Assembly: GCA_012729395.1 (NCBI GenBank)
Contig: JAAYDF010000102.1
Span: 1-37,048, forward strand
Source of the DNA: Phycisphaerae bacterium
Lineage (GTDB): Bacteria > Planctomycetota > Phycisphaerae > UBA1845 > PWPN01
Direction of reading: 5' to 3'
Length of the DNA: 37,048 bases
Each line of letters begins with the position of its first letter. Positions within the stretch are counted from its first letter, which is position 1. Made by a program: the position numbers and the translations under genes. Below, piece by piece: positions 1 to 8,686 of this stretch. Under the pieces are notes generated by a model. The model saw only the letters and a program-made list of their open reading frames with translations, was not told the DNA's origin and made no database searches.

Positions 1-477
1 GCCGTCTGGCCGCATTTCGACGGTTTTTCGGATGAGCATCCCGGGCGACACAACGTCATGTGCTGGCCGATCATCGGCGGGTTCTGGGCTGAGGCGGCGA
101 TGCGGGGCGGGCGGCCGGATTTGTTTTATCGGGAGTTGACGACTCTGGCCGGTTCGGCGGTGGAGCATGACGGGGAGTTTTTCGAGTTGTACGACTCGCG
201 GACGGGGGCGATTGACGGCGGGTTCCAGCCGGTGGGTCCTCATGGCGTACACTATGAATCCTGTCATCATCAGACGTGGTCGGCGACGGCATTTTTGCGG
301 ATGGTATTTCGGGTGCTGCTGGGGATGCACTTTGCAGCCGGGCAACTGCGCTTGCAGCCAGTGCTGCCGCCGGAGATAACTCGTGTGGAGTTGAGGGGCT
401 TGCCCTGGCAGAACAGGCGGTTGCAGATCATCGTGTCGGACGGCGGAAGAACGGTCCAGCAGATCGAGGAGTGTTGA
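1..477 (+). CDS. Glycoside hydrolase, C-terminal part of an (alpha/alpha)6-barrel (MGH1/GH63-like), 5' end outside the window
   Basis: The frame is open from the first base, so only the last 158 or so residues are present. The segment WPHFDGFSDEHPG, then MCWPIIGGFWAEAA, then SCHHQTWSATAFLRM resembles the final helices of (alpha/alpha)6-barrel glycosidases such as the MGH1-like and GH63/GH37 groups. The end, reading LRLQPVLPPEITRVELRGLPW, is the small beta-rich closing element seen after such barrels. It should hydrolyse a glycosidic bond, but the substrate cannot be told because the catalytic acids lie upstream. It converges on the arabinofuranosidase gene. Family-level call is reasonable; exact GH family is uncertain. 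Confidence 0.6.
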   Translation, partial: AVWPHFDGFSDEHPGRHNVMCWPIIGGFWAEAAMRGGRPDLFYRELTTLAGSAVEHDGEFFELYDSRTGAIDGGFQPVGPHGVHYESCHHQTWSATAFLRMVFRVLLGMHFAAGQLRLQPVLPPEITRVELRGLPWQNRRLQIIVSDGGRTVQQIEEC

Positions 478-487
478 TGGACCGGTT

Positions 488-514
488 GTGCCGCTGGGTC
501 GGGTGATGCGGCAC
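488..514 (+). terminator. Weak hairpin after the partial glycosidase gene
   Basis: Arms GTGCCGC and GCGGCAC enclose a 13-nt loop 11 bp after the stop codon, in the space between two convergent genes. There is no T-run on either side, so a terminator role is only suggested by position. The rest of 515-636 shows nothing but a 17-nt repeat. Confidence 0.25.
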
Positions 515-567
515 GTACGGTGTCACCACGCGCGGCGTTCGAGTCATGACGGCAGGATACCCTCAGG

Positions 568-584
568 CGGAGGAAAAGGGAAGA
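568..584 (+). repeat. 17-nt direct repeat, copy 1 of 2
   Basis: The 17 bases starting CGGAGGAAAAGGG are identical to 4402-4418. Both copies lie in short intergenic spaces next to glycosidase genes. The purine-rich content resembles a ribosome binding site, so part of the match may be functional convergence. Confidence 0.4.
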
Positions 585-636
585 AGTGATCATGGTGTCC
601 CCGGGATCTGGGATCTGTCCGTAGAGTTTGCCGCTG

Positions 637-2640
637 TCAGCGGACGAGCGGCAAGCAGGCTATTCGAAGTCGGGCGCAGCCCAAGGGGATCAGTGTGATC
701 GTTTCTTGCGGCTCGGCGGATGTTGCGGGGCTTTTGGGAAGGACATCGGCCGTTTCGTTGACGAGTTTCCAGCCGGGGATCTTCTTGGCTCTTGCCGTCA
801 GCTCGATCGGGGCGTTTTCGACCGTCCAGGGCTGATCGGCGACCTCGCGACGGCGGGCGACGGCGATGTGGTTGTCGTGCATCGGCTTGTCCGGATCGGC
901 GATCAGTCCGTAATTCCAGGGCGAAGCGGGAAGGACCTCCCATTCCGGCCATTGGTCGGTTCCGCCGCATCGGCGCCATTGTTCCTCGATGCGAACCGAG
1001 TAGCTGAGCGGTCCGCGATCGACGGTGACACTGCCGGTTCGCGGCCAGGTGGTCAGGGAGATTTCGTGGGGCATTTCGATTTCGACGATATCGCCGCTGT
1101 TCCAGGTTCGTTCGATGCGCAGATAGGCGCCCGGCGCGGGAGTCAGATCGACCGGTTTTCCGTTGACGAGAGTCTGGAAGTCGCTGCACCATCGGGGCAC
1201 CCGGAGATAGAGGGGAAAGGCGACCGGCTGTGCGCTGTTCAGGGCGATTCGGACCCGGCCGTCGAAGGGATACTCCGTCTCGACGTCGATTTCGACCGGC
1301 ACCTTCATTGGCCCGACCTGCGCGGCGATCACCGCCGGCGCGTAGAGCCAGCAGGCCAGCCCGTGGTCCGCCGTCGCCTGCCAGAGATGCTCCACGAACC
1401 ACGGCCAGCCCATCGCCACGTTGTGCTGACAGCAGCGATAGAGATGCGGCGAATAATCGATCTGTCGGCCCTTGTTCTGGTATTCGTGGTTCTCCGATTT
1501 ATCCAGTTGCGGCTGGTTGGAGGCGGTGATGTAATGAAGAGCCTTCAGGTCCGGAGTCTGTGAGGCGGGAAAATGGTTGAAGGTAATATCCTCGCACCGA
1601 TCCGCATAGACCGGGTTTCCTGTGAGTTGGCCGAGGAGATAAAAACTCTTATTGAACTCAGTGATGCCGCAGGTCTCAAATCCCTGCCGGGGGTCGGTGC
1701 ACCCGGTACGGATATTTTCATCCGCCGCGAAAATACCTCGCGGCTGTTGACCCCAGGTCCCCAGATGTTGCTGATACCAATATTCCGTGTTAGCAAGGTC
1801 TGAGGATCGTTTCGATTGGGCATAAAAAATACCGGCATATTTATACCGCTGGGTGAAGCTGACCACATGATGTTCGAGCCATTCACTATTTGGCCCGGGG
1901 ATACGGGAGTAGAAACGCAAGGCTAAATCGAGTAACCGTTTATCGCCAGTCCGGTTATACAACCAGTAAAGATGGGGCAGCATATCACCCGCCCGGGCCA
2001 TTTGAATGACCGGCGTCCAACCAGCCCCGGTCGCCTCGTCGCCGAACCCTTTGAACCCTTCCGTCAAATGCGGCAGAAACAGATCATTCGGCAGTTTGCG
2101 GCAGAACTCGAAGAAGCTCGTCATCAGTGGAATCACGCGCGAATCGCCGGTGTATTCATGGTGCCGGACCACCGCGTCAAGGACGATCATGTGCGGCCAC
2201 AGATCGCAGATCTTCTGACCATTTTTGCCGACCAGGCACTTCATGTCCGGCGGCCCGAAATATCCATCGGAGTCCTGACTGGTCAGAATGATGTCCATCC
2301 ATCGCCCGGCCTCGGCCAGTAACGACGGTTCCTGCGTCTGAACCGCCAGGCTGTAGAACCCGCGCAGCCAGTACGGCTGTTCTTCCCAGCCGTGATCGTC
2401 CCATCCGCGACGATTCGCCTCGAACCACCCGTTGTGCGGCCCCAGGAAGGTGCTGAGCTCGCCAAGCCGGCCGGTCATCCCCGAAGCCATCAAGTCCAGT
2501 TGATGCCTCAGCCAGCCTTTGGCGCGGATCGAGCCCAGCGGCAGCTTGGCCAACGGATTGCTCAGCAGCGGGGATCGATTGAAGCAAGGATCGGTATTCT
2601 CCGCGATCGCCGGTTTTGGGACACTGGTTGCTTTCATCAT
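637..2640 (-). CDS. Beta-L-arabinofuranosidase, glycoside hydrolase family 127 (DUF1680)
   Basis: A 667-residue protein that fits GH127, enzymes that release L-arabinofuranose from beta-linked arabino-oligosaccharides through an (alpha/alpha)6 barrel and a catalytic cysteine bound to zinc. The metal/catalytic set is visible: Glu322 and Cys324 in FETCGITEFN, and Cys403-Cys404 in YRCCQHNVAMGWPWF. This matches the Glu-x-Cys plus Cys-Cys set with about 77 residues between, as in the characterised HypBA1 enzyme. Beta-sandwich domains follow to the C-terminus. No clear signal peptide, so probably cytoplasmic. An AGGAGG motif lies 11 nt before the ATG at 2640 (a second ATG follows directly). It has its own promoter with an embedded dyad. 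Confidence 0.9.
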   Translation of the reverse strand: MMKATSVPKPAIAENTDPCFNRSPLLSNPLAKLPLGSIRAKGWLRHQLDLMASGMTGRLGELSTFLGPHNGWFEANRRGWDDHGWEEQPYWLRGFYSLAVQTQEPSLLAEAGRWMDIILTSQDSDGYFGPPDMKCLVGKNGQKICDLWPHMIVLDAVVRHHEYTGDSRVIPLMTSFFEFCRKLPNDLFLPHLTEGFKGFGDEATGAGWTPVIQMARAGDMLPHLYWLYNRTGDKRLLDLALRFYSRIPGPNSEWLEHHVVSFTQRYKYAGIFYAQSKRSSDLANTEYWYQQHLGTWGQQPRGIFAADENIRTGCTDPRQGFETCGITEFNKSFYLLGQLTGNPVYADRCEDITFNHFPASQTPDLKALHYITASNQPQLDKSENHEYQNKGRQIDYSPHLYRCCQHNVAMGWPWFVEHLWQATADHGLACWLYAPAVIAAQVGPMKVPVEIDVETEYPFDGRVRIALNSAQPVAFPLYLRVPRWCSDFQTLVNGKPVDLTPAPGAYLRIERTWNSGDIVEIEMPHEISLTTWPRTGSVTVDRGPLSYSVRIEEQWRRCGGTDQWPEWEVLPASPWNYGLIADPDKPMHDNHIAVARRREVADQPWTVENAPIELTARAKKIPGWKLVNETADVLPKSPATSAEPQETITLIPLGCARLRIACLPLVR

Positions 2641-2673
2641 GGTTCCAGTCGCCTCCTATTCCGCATCAACCCT

Positions 2674-2702
2674 ATTGTGGATTTCCTGTCCGGAAATGCC
2701 AA
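2674..2702 (-). promoter_or_regulatory. Sigma70-type promoter of the arabinofuranosidase gene with an operator-like dyad in its spacer
   Basis: On the minus strand: TTGGCA (2702-2697), 17-bp spacer, CACAAT (2679-2674), about 35 bp before the start codon. The spacer contains the perfect dyad ATTTCC-TGTCC-GGAAAT at 2681-2697. A regulator bound there would cover the promoter, which suggests substrate-controlled repression. The regulator is not in the window. Confidence 0.55.
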
Positions 2703-3077
2703 GATGAAGAAACAGTAGAAAATGTGGACAAAACCGACCTGCCGGCAGAGGCTCGTTGCGGACGTTGACGGGCGAGTCTCGGGGAAGATCCCATGGACGC
2801 CGTGCTTGATTCCGCTCGGATCAGCTCTGCCGGAACCCTCAGAATCATCCTGATCTTCTCGGCCGGCTTGTGAGTTGCCCGCGCCGCTGATCGACCGATG
2901 ATCCATCGGCGAATGCTCGATTGCGCCGCCCGTCAGACGAATCCCCACCGTCCTGAGCGAATTGCGCCCCGCTTGACCAAACGCTGCGGCTTTCCCAGAG
3001 TCCTGCGAGTGGAGGCCAGGGAGAATGCTCAAGTCAGAGCCATCATAAGGTGTCCGCGGAATTGTGCCCGGAGTCGT
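2703..3077. other. Gene-free stretch between two minus-strand glycosidase genes
   Basis: No reading frame here resembles a known protein, and I see no T-tailed hairpin or tRNA. It holds the upstream side of the arabinofuranosidase promoter and the 3' flank of the GH99-like gene. Confidence 0.5.
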
Positions 3078-4328
3078 TCATCCGTTCATCGGCAGGACGT
3101 CGCTGGGTTTGGCTGGGTCGTAGGCGATGGGGATCTCCAGGGCCTCGGCCAGGGCTTCCAGCATGCCGAATCCGTGACGGGCGTCGGGCAGGAGGTAGTG
3201 CCCCTCGGTCCACTCGTTCCAGGTGCCGATGGTCAGGACGGGCGGGATGTTGGGCCGCTCGTTGAGGTAGGCGAGGGCGGCCTGGACGAAGGCTTTGAAT
3301 TTGGCTGGCGTGTCGTTCAGTACGATCATCGCGCCGTCGACGTTTTCCGGGGTGCGTTTGTAGGGCACGGGCATGATGTGTCGCGGCGCGTTGTCGAAGC
3401 CGACGCCCACCGCCGCCCATTGCGGCAGCGGGGACATGGCGTCCCACTGCGGCCAGTACTTCTGAACGATCTCAGCGGTCAGATCGCCGTAGTCGGTGAA
3501 CGTTTCTTCCGGCGGGCGCTTGGCCACCACGTCGCCGATCGGGTTGTAGTGGGCGTAGCTGTCGACTCCCATGGCCTCCAGTTCCGCTGCGTTCAGATAG
3601 GGCGGGGCGGATACGTGGACATGAATCTCCGGATGTCCCATCGTTTTCGCCGCGTCGCGAACCCGATCGAGAATCTCCCTGGCCCCGGCCGGCGTCTTGC
3701 CCAGCCCCAGCAAGCTCCACGCGCCGTAGAGCACCAGCACGGGCTTGCCGTCGATGCGCCAGTAGTTCGGCAGGTGGAAGTATCTGGCCGCCGCGTAGTA
3801 CAGGCTGCGATAGGTCTGTTCCAGGTTTTCGCCCGGGGCTGGGTAGCAGAATCGCCGATGGATCGCGCCGTCCGTTTTGCGGGTCGGATACCAGAGCGGA
3901 AAGCCGTGGCTGGTCCACATGACGGCGAATTTCATCGTTTCGCGATTTGTCGATTGCAGGAAGCCTTCCTCGAGCGCCTCATGGAGCGACGGTTCGCCGT
4001 TGAACCAGTACCAGTCGAATATCCAGGCGTCGATGCCGTGGCCTTTGGCCAGACGGTTGTACAGCTCCCAGGTTTGCGGGCGGCGTTCGTCGAGTTCGCC
4101 GAGCATCGGGGACCGCGGCTGCTCGTGGCCGGCAAACCACGGCCGGCACGCCCGCATCAACTCGTATTCGGTCCAGCCGGGCGCACAGAGGCGATCATAG
4201 ATCGCGGATCGGTGGTAGCTCGGCCAGACATAGCACGCCACCGTCAGATCGCTGGGGCGATGGGCCTTTTGGATGTCGATAATCCTGGCGAGATCTTCGG
4301 GTAACCGCAGGGATTTGGGAGACGTCAT
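3078..4328 (-). CDS. Glycoside hydrolase family 99-like / WbsX-like protein
   Basis: A 416-residue protein with the pattern of the WbsX / GH99-like TIM-barrel family: an N-terminal VACYVWPSYHRS strand, HGIDAWIFDWYWFNG near residues 100-120, and the closing signature WNEWTEGHYLLPD with Asn371-Glu372. GH99 enzymes are endo-acting on mannosides; members of this wider group occur in polysaccharide utilisation and O-antigen clusters and are mostly uncharacterised, so the substrate is unknown. The ATG at 4328 is preferred over one at 4397 because GAGGA stands about 10 nt before it and family similarity begins there. It is divergent from the GH29-like gene. Confidence 0.75.
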   Translation of the reverse strand: MTSPKSLRLPEDLARIIDIQKAHRPSDLTVACYVWPSYHRSAIYDRLCAPGWTEYELMRACRPWFAGHEQPRSPMLGELDERRPQTWELYNRLAKGHGIDAWIFDWYWFNGEPSLHEALEEGFLQSTNRETMKFAVMWTSHGFPLWYPTRKTDGAIHRRFCYPAPGENLEQTYRSLYYAAARYFHLPNYWRIDGKPVLVLYGAWSLLGLGKTPAGAREILDRVRDAAKTMGHPEIHVHVSAPPYLNAAELEAMGVDSYAHYNPIGDVVAKRPPEETFTDYGDLTAEIVQKYWPQWDAMSPLPQWAAVGVGFDNAPRHIMPVPYKRTPENVDGAMIVLNDTPAKFKAFVQAALAYLNERPNIPPVLTIGTWNEWTEGHYLLPDARHGFGMLEALAEALEIPIAYDPAKPSDVLPMNG

Positions 4329-4340
4329 GCCTGGTTCCTC

Positions 4341-4382
4341 TTCAGTTGCCTGGGTTTGGGTTCGGGTTTGAGTTTTCTCATG
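4341..4382 (-). repeat. Leader element shared with the region upstream of the GH32/43-like gene
   Basis: Reading the minus strand, AGAAAACTCAAACCC continues as an A/C-rich tract. A similar stretch (AGAAAACGCAAACCC and following) lies at about 10535-10572. Both stand directly upstream of a minus-strand glycosidase start, and both neighbourhoods also contain TCCGTCGAATG. The function is unknown; it may be an old duplicated leader. Confidence 0.3.
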
Positions 4383-4401
4383 GCGACAGGGTAGCATTCG
4401 A

Positions 4402-4418
4402 CGGAGGAAAAGGGAAGA
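4402..4418 (+). repeat. 17-nt direct repeat, copy 2 of 2
   Basis: Identical to 568-584. It lies in the divergent region between the GH99-like and GH29-like genes. Confidence 0.4.
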
Positions 4419-4509
4419 GGCAGTCGTTTGTCATGGCTTTCTTCTGGACGCGCGGGATCGCGTTGGGTACCAATGAGGCCCATTGAGCAATGAGAGGAAA
4501 GGACGCGGG

Positions 4510-6195
4510 ATGGACCATGCATTCGCGTATCAAGGCATGCGTTACGGTTTCTTTGTGCACTACGTTGCTCCTTCGGTGCTGTACGCGGACGGCCGGGTGA
4601 CGCAGAGCATCGACGAAGCGGCGGACGGGTTTGACGTTCGAGGCTTCGCGGACGACCTGGACGCGATGCGGGTCGAGTACCTGATCTTTACGGCGTGGCA
4701 CTACCGCGTCCGGCCGCTCTATCCGAGCGCCGTGATGGAGGCGTGGCGGCCGGGCAACTGCGCCCGGCGCGACCTTGTGGGGGAGATCCTCGAGGCCGTC
4801 TCGGCGAAGGGCATCCGCGTCGTCCTGTACACCCACCCTCGCGACGGGCACGATTTCGAGGACGAGGACCGGGTCCGAACCGGCTGGGGGTTGGGGTATG
4901 AGGAGGGCAGATTGGATACGCCCAATCCCAAAACGTTCGATTGCGCGAAGTGGAATGATTTCATGCTGTCGTTGTACGCTGAGCTGCTCGATCGGTATGG
5001 TCGAAGGATCGACGGATTGTACATCGACGGCATGGGGCCGGGCCGTTTCGCGGGCGGGGCGATCGGTTCGCAGTCGTACGAGTTTCCCATCATCGATTAC
5101 ATGAAGATTCGGCAGATCGCCAAGTCGGCGAATCCGAACATCGCGTTGATTCAGAACTACTTTGGGTACAAGTTCACCTGCGATTTCGCCATGCCGGAGG
5201 GTTTCTTCGGGTACGAGAACAGGCATCCGGATACGCGGACGTGGCCGGCGTGCGAGAAGGCCCTTGCGGTCACTGCCTTTAACAGTTGGTCGGCCGGTGC
5301 GGTCAAGGGCCCGAATGTGGCGCGAATCACTCCGGAGGACGCCGCGCGTTTCACGGTGTTCCAGTCCACCTGCAACACAGCGGGCGGGGTGGCCTGGGCG
5401 TCGGGCCCGTATTGCGGCGGCGGCTGGGAAAATGGCGTGATGGAGACGATGACGGAGGTGGGTCGGCATATGGAGCGGTTGGGCGAATCGGTCAAGGACG
5501 TCGTACCGAGCACCAGTTGGCCGACGGTGTCGGGCGATACGCTTGAGTCGCGCGATTGGGTGACGGCTTCGTCGTCCAGGGACGGGATGCACGAGTATAT
5601 TCACATCATGAGGAAACCGGAGGACGGAATCGTTACGCTGCCTGCTCCGCAGGATGGGGCGAGTTTTTCCGATCCGGCGGTTCCTGGCGGCCAGGCCGCC
5701 GTGGCGGAATTTCGACAGGACCAGTCCGGCCTGCACCTGCGGCTCGAAGGGCAATGGGACGAAGTGGATACGGTGGTGCGTCTGGCCCGCTGCGCCAATC
5801 CAGGCGCGCCCATCGTCGAGTGGCGCAACGATACGGATGTGCGTTTCGTGTATGGAGGGGAGTGGGTGTACGACTTCCTTTCCGAACATCGCAGCGAGTT
5901 TCACGGCAACTACGAGTACGATTCCCATACCACGGCGCGGGACGGCGACTGGTGCCGCACCACTTTTGAAGGCGACGTGGTCGAGGTCATTGGTCCGGTC
6001 GGTCCGGAGGGCGGCCGGGCGGACGTGCTGATCGATAATATTCTGATGGGCCAGATGGACAATTTCGCATCGGAGAGGAGGAACCGTCAGGTTCTCTTCC
6101 GTTCAGGGCGATTGTACGGAGGCCGGCACGAGCTCAAAGTGATCAAGACCGGCGGCCAGACGATCGAATTGGACGCGGTCAGGATTATACGATGA
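4510..6195 (+). CDS. GH29-like (alpha-L-fucosidase-like) protein with a C-terminal beta-sandwich domain
   Basis: A 561-residue protein. The N-terminal 300 residues look like the GH29 TIM barrel: GMRYGFFVHYVAPS near the start, VEYLIFTAWHYR on the next strand, and RIDGLYIDGMGPG, where Asp173 sits where the GH29 nucleophile is expected. GH29 enzymes remove alpha-L-fucose with retention. The usual HxxG-type substrate residues are not all clear, so this may be a divergent member with another substrate. Residues from about 400 form a separate beta-rich, possibly carbohydrate-binding domain, whose last 70 residues are duplicated at 8687-8907. The ATG at 4510 has AGAGGAAAGGA about 9 nt upstream and is preferred to a TTG at 4483. 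No obvious signal peptide. Confidence 0.6.
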   Translation: MDHAFAYQGMRYGFFVHYVAPSVLYADGRVTQSIDEAADGFDVRGFADDLDAMRVEYLIFTAWHYRVRPLYPSAVMEAWRPGNCARRDLVGEILEAVSAKGIRVVLYTHPRDGHDFEDEDRVRTGWGLGYEEGRLDTPNPKTFDCAKWNDFMLSLYAELLDRYGRRIDGLYIDGMGPGRFAGGAIGSQSYEFPIIDYMKIRQIAKSANPNIALIQNYFGYKFTCDFAMPEGFFGYENRHPDTRTWPACEKALAVTAFNSWSAGAVKGPNVARITPEDAARFTVFQSTCNTAGGVAWASGPYCGGGWENGVMETMTEVGRHMERLGESVKDVVPSTSWPTVSGDTLESRDWVTASSSRDGMHEYIHIMRKPEDGIVTLPAPQDGASFSDPAVPGGQAAVAEFRQDQSGLHLRLEGQWDEVDTVVRLARCANPGAPIVEWRNDTDVRFVYGGEWVYDFLSEHRSEFHGNYEYDSHTTARDGDWCRTTFEGDVVEVIGPVGPEGGRADVLIDNILMGQMDNFASERRNRQVLFRSGRLYGGRHELKVIKTGGQTIELDAVRIIR

Positions 6196-6221
6196 TGGGA
6201 ATGAAGTAAGGCGAGATCATG
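5975..6221 (+). repeat. Duplicated gene end, donor copy (3' end of the GH29-like gene)
   Basis: This stretch, with the stop codon and about 25 bp beyond it, matches 8687-8935. By hand, 24 of 213 aligned coding bases differ with no indels between 5983-6195 and 8695-8907, about 89 percent identity. Confidence 0.85.
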
Positions 6222-6442
6222 GCGCTGCGGCTGCGAAGGCCAGGACCCTGGCCAGGGCGCTGCGTCTCCGGAATTAGGAATTGGGGCAGACGATTCGCCG
6301 TTATAGGACCTCCGGTTTTCAGCCGTCGGAACCGGGGCAGTCTGTTTGACGGACCTTTGCACAGAGCGGGCGCAATTCATGCGCCTCCGGGCGGCGGCGT
6401 TAGGGGCCTGATTCATTCCCAGTTTTACTTCTTCAGTGTCTC
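6196..6442. other. Gene-free stretch before the PEP-CTERM gene
   Basis: It contains a perfect 6-bp hairpin (GGCCAG-GACC-CTGGCC, 6238-6253) without a T-run and the end of the duplicated block. No gene was recognised. A promoter follows at 6443. Confidence 0.4.
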
Positions 6443-6471
6443 TTGACAGTGCAATAGGCGGCAGTTACAAT
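6443..6471 (+). promoter_or_regulatory. Strong sigma70-type promoter for the secreted PKD/dockerin/PEP-CTERM protein
   Basis: TTGACA (6443-6448), 17-bp spacer, TACAAT (6466-6471). This is a consensus -35 and a 5 of 6 -10. The leader would be nearly 190 nt before the ATG at 6668, long enough for post-transcriptional control, though no known riboswitch was recognised. Confidence 0.6.
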
Positions 6472-6667
6472 AGGATCGTTTGAGCGGCGTATTGTCGAGT
6501 CGGATGAGGTCCGCGTCACAACGGGAACAGCCGGCTCGATGAGGCCAAGAGGGCAGGGAATGAGGATGCGGATGATTGGGGCTGGCGTGAATCCGGATGG
6601 CGTGGTCGGAGGAAGGGGAAGGCGAGTCACAGTAGCAATGTAACGTAGCGTAAGGAGGGCATGCATC

Positions 6668-8662
6668 ATGGTGCGACGTCTCGCGTTCCCCGCGGAGGCC
6701 AGCGGCATTGGCAGTCATCAGGCAGGCGTGATCTGGGCGAACGGTTCTTGCCGGTCATTGGCGTGGTCGGTTGTTCTGCTTCTGCTGATGACAGTGTCGG
6801 TTGGTTCGACGGCGTGGGGGTGGGGAGGGCCCACCCATTCCAAACTGGCCCAATTCCTCCTCGACGATCCGGTCATCAGCCCGTTTGTCACCGAATTCGG
6901 CATCGACCGTAGCTCGGTGATCAGTTGGACCGGGGAGCCGCCGGACGCCTGGCATCATCCAGGCTGGGAGATGATACGGGACCGGGGCTACCTGGGCGTG
7001 CACAATGGGATGGATTGGACCAGCCTGGATGAGACGACCCGGCTGAAGTACCTGATCCACATCGCCACTGACTGCGGAGTCCCGTTGGGCCACAGCCCAG
7101 CCAGAGAGGTTTACATCGACACCGTCGCCGAGGCGTTTCTGGAAGCCCAGGTCGCCACCTGGGATTCCTGGCCCAGCATCGTGGGCAACTCCTACTACCA
7201 GCACAGCCGCACCGGTTACGCTGCGCAGTTCACCGGCAGCTACTCCGACATAACCAACACCTTCTACTACGCCTGCCTCAACAACGCCTCCTGGTTCAAG
7301 AGCACGCCCACGCCCTGGTACCTGTTCGGCTCGCACACCTCGGACGACAATCGCGCAGCCGGATGGAACGGCACAACGCTCGGCCAGATGCTGGGCCGGG
7401 CCATGCTGGCCGATTACTTCCTGGCCAAACGCGACACCGTCGCCGTCATCAACGGTTCCTACGCGGTCAATCCCGGCGGCAACGTGACCTTCTCAGCCGC
7501 CGGTTCCTACGACCCCGACTCGATCAGTTGGGCCACCAACGGCACGTACTACAACAACGGCGGCGGGTTGACGGCGTTCGACTGGGATCTGACGAACAAC
7601 GGCGTGTGGGACGTCTCGGCCTCGTCGTTCAACTTGAACTACGACCAGCTCTACAGCCTCGTCGGACCCACCGAGGGACGCACCATCCAGCTTCGCGTCA
7701 TCGACAACGAAGGCAAAGCCGCATACGCCTCCACCACCCTCGCCGTCTACACCCAACCGACCGCAGCCGGCCAGGCCCAGTACGGCTGGCTCGGAAGGGC
7801 CGGAGACGTCCCCAGCCAATGGGACTGGGACAACCTGATCGACAACGGCTCGTACGACCTCGACGGCGGGTCCGTCACGACCTGGGCCTGGGACCTGAAC
7901 AACGACGGAGACTACGAGAAGGCCGGCGGGAGTTCCACGCGGGTGTACTACTCCGACTTCGAAGCCGCCGGCGTCGCGCCCAACGAAAACCACACGGTGA
8001 CCCTGCAGGTCACCGACAACGAAGGCGCCACCAGCACGATCAGCGGCATCGCCATGCCCGTGCTGGTCAACCCGGTGGTCGACTCGATCGGCGGACCTTA
8101 CGTCTTCGCGCCCGGCGCCGCCCAATTCGCCGGGGCCGGCCACGATCCCGACGGCGGGTCCATCACCGCCTACGGTTGGGACGTGCTGGCGGACGGTTCC
8201 GTCGATTACAGCGGCTCGACGGTGAACCTGACCTACCGGAACCTGGTGGACCTGGGCCTGGCGCCGGGAACTTACCAGTTGCGGTTTGCCGTCACCGACA
8301 ACGACGCGGACATCACCGGCTGGTGGGCGGGCCAAGCCAGCGTCCTGACAAGCCTGACGCTGCTCGATCCGATCGGCGGAGACGCCAATTGCGACGGACT
8401 CGTGGGCGTCTCGGACCTGGCAATCCTGGCCGCCTCCTACGGCAACGCCAGCGGCACGACTTGGCATACCCAGTGGCTGGTAGGGGATTTTAACGGAAGC
8501 GGCATGGTGAATGTGTCGGACCTGGCGATCCTGGCGTCCAATTACGGGTATGGCATGACCGGCGGGACCGGAGAGGTTGCGGCACCTGAACCCGGAAGCC
8601 TCCTGTTACTGGTACTGGCGATCCCGGCTGTGTGCCGTGGGCGGCACAGGCAGATTCTCTGA
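6668..8662 (+). CDS. Secreted phospholipase C-like protein with PKD-like repeats, dockerin pair and PEP-CTERM anchor
   Basis: 664 residues. An unusually long N-region precedes a hydrophobic stretch (31-48) and TAWGWGGPTHSKL, which fits export with an N-terminal Trp near the mature end as in zinc-dependent phospholipase C / P1 nuclease folds. HIATDCGVPLGHS (His131, Asp135, His142) matches the HxxxD...H metal motif of that fold, but a later His/Glu pair is not evident, so catalysis is unsure. Three PKD-like repeats follow (FDWDLTNNGVWD, WAWDLNNDGDYE, YGWDVLADGSVD). Two dockerin-type calcium loops come next (GDANCDGLVGVSDLAILAASYG and a second ending VNVSDLAILASNYG). The tail has Pro-Glu-Pro at 640-642, a hydrophobic helix and basic residues, the PEP-CTERM sorting signal read by exosortase. 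AAGGAGG lies 9 nt before the ATG. Confidence 0.75.
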   Translation: MVRRLAFPAEASGIGSHQAGVIWANGSCRSLAWSVVLLLLMTVSVGSTAWGWGGPTHSKLAQFLLDDPVISPFVTEFGIDRSSVISWTGEPPDAWHHPGWEMIRDRGYLGVHNGMDWTSLDETTRLKYLIHIATDCGVPLGHSPAREVYIDTVAEAFLEAQVATWDSWPSIVGNSYYQHSRTGYAAQFTGSYSDITNTFYYACLNNASWFKSTPTPWYLFGSHTSDDNRAAGWNGTTLGQMLGRAMLADYFLAKRDTVAVINGSYAVNPGGNVTFSAAGSYDPDSISWATNGTYYNNGGGLTAFDWDLTNNGVWDVSASSFNLNYDQLYSLVGPTEGRTIQLRVIDNEGKAAYASTTLAVYTQPTAAGQAQYGWLGRAGDVPSQWDWDNLIDNGSYDLDGGSVTTWAWDLNNDGDYEKAGGSSTRVYYSDFEAAGVAPNENHTVTLQVTDNEGATSTISGIAMPVLVNPVVDSIGGPYVFAPGAAQFAGAGHDPDGGSITAYGWDVLADGSVDYSGSTVNLTYRNLVDLGLAPGTYQLRFAVTDNDADITGWWAGQASVLTSLTLLDPIGGDANCDGLVGVSDLAILAASYGNASGTTWHTQWLVGDFNGSGMVNVSDLAILASNYGYGMTGGTGEVAAPEPGSLLLLVLAIPAVCRGRHRQIL

Positions 8663-8686
8663 AGAGGCACCCATCGTCGCGTCCAA

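Noticed and set aside
2898-4304. A 468-codon plus-strand frame opposite the GH99-like gene
   Set aside because: Antisense shadow of a conserved gene; composition dominated by Arg, Val and Gly with no family signature.
4483-4509. TTG start giving nine extra residues on the GH29-like protein
   Set aside because: The ATG at 4510 has a good AGAGGAAAGGA site that the extension would translate through, and the extra residues show no conservation pattern.
7493-8467. A 324-codon minus-strand frame opposite the PKD/dockerin gene
   Set aside because: Low-complexity Val/Gly/Asp sequence that mirrors the PKD repeats; no start signal.
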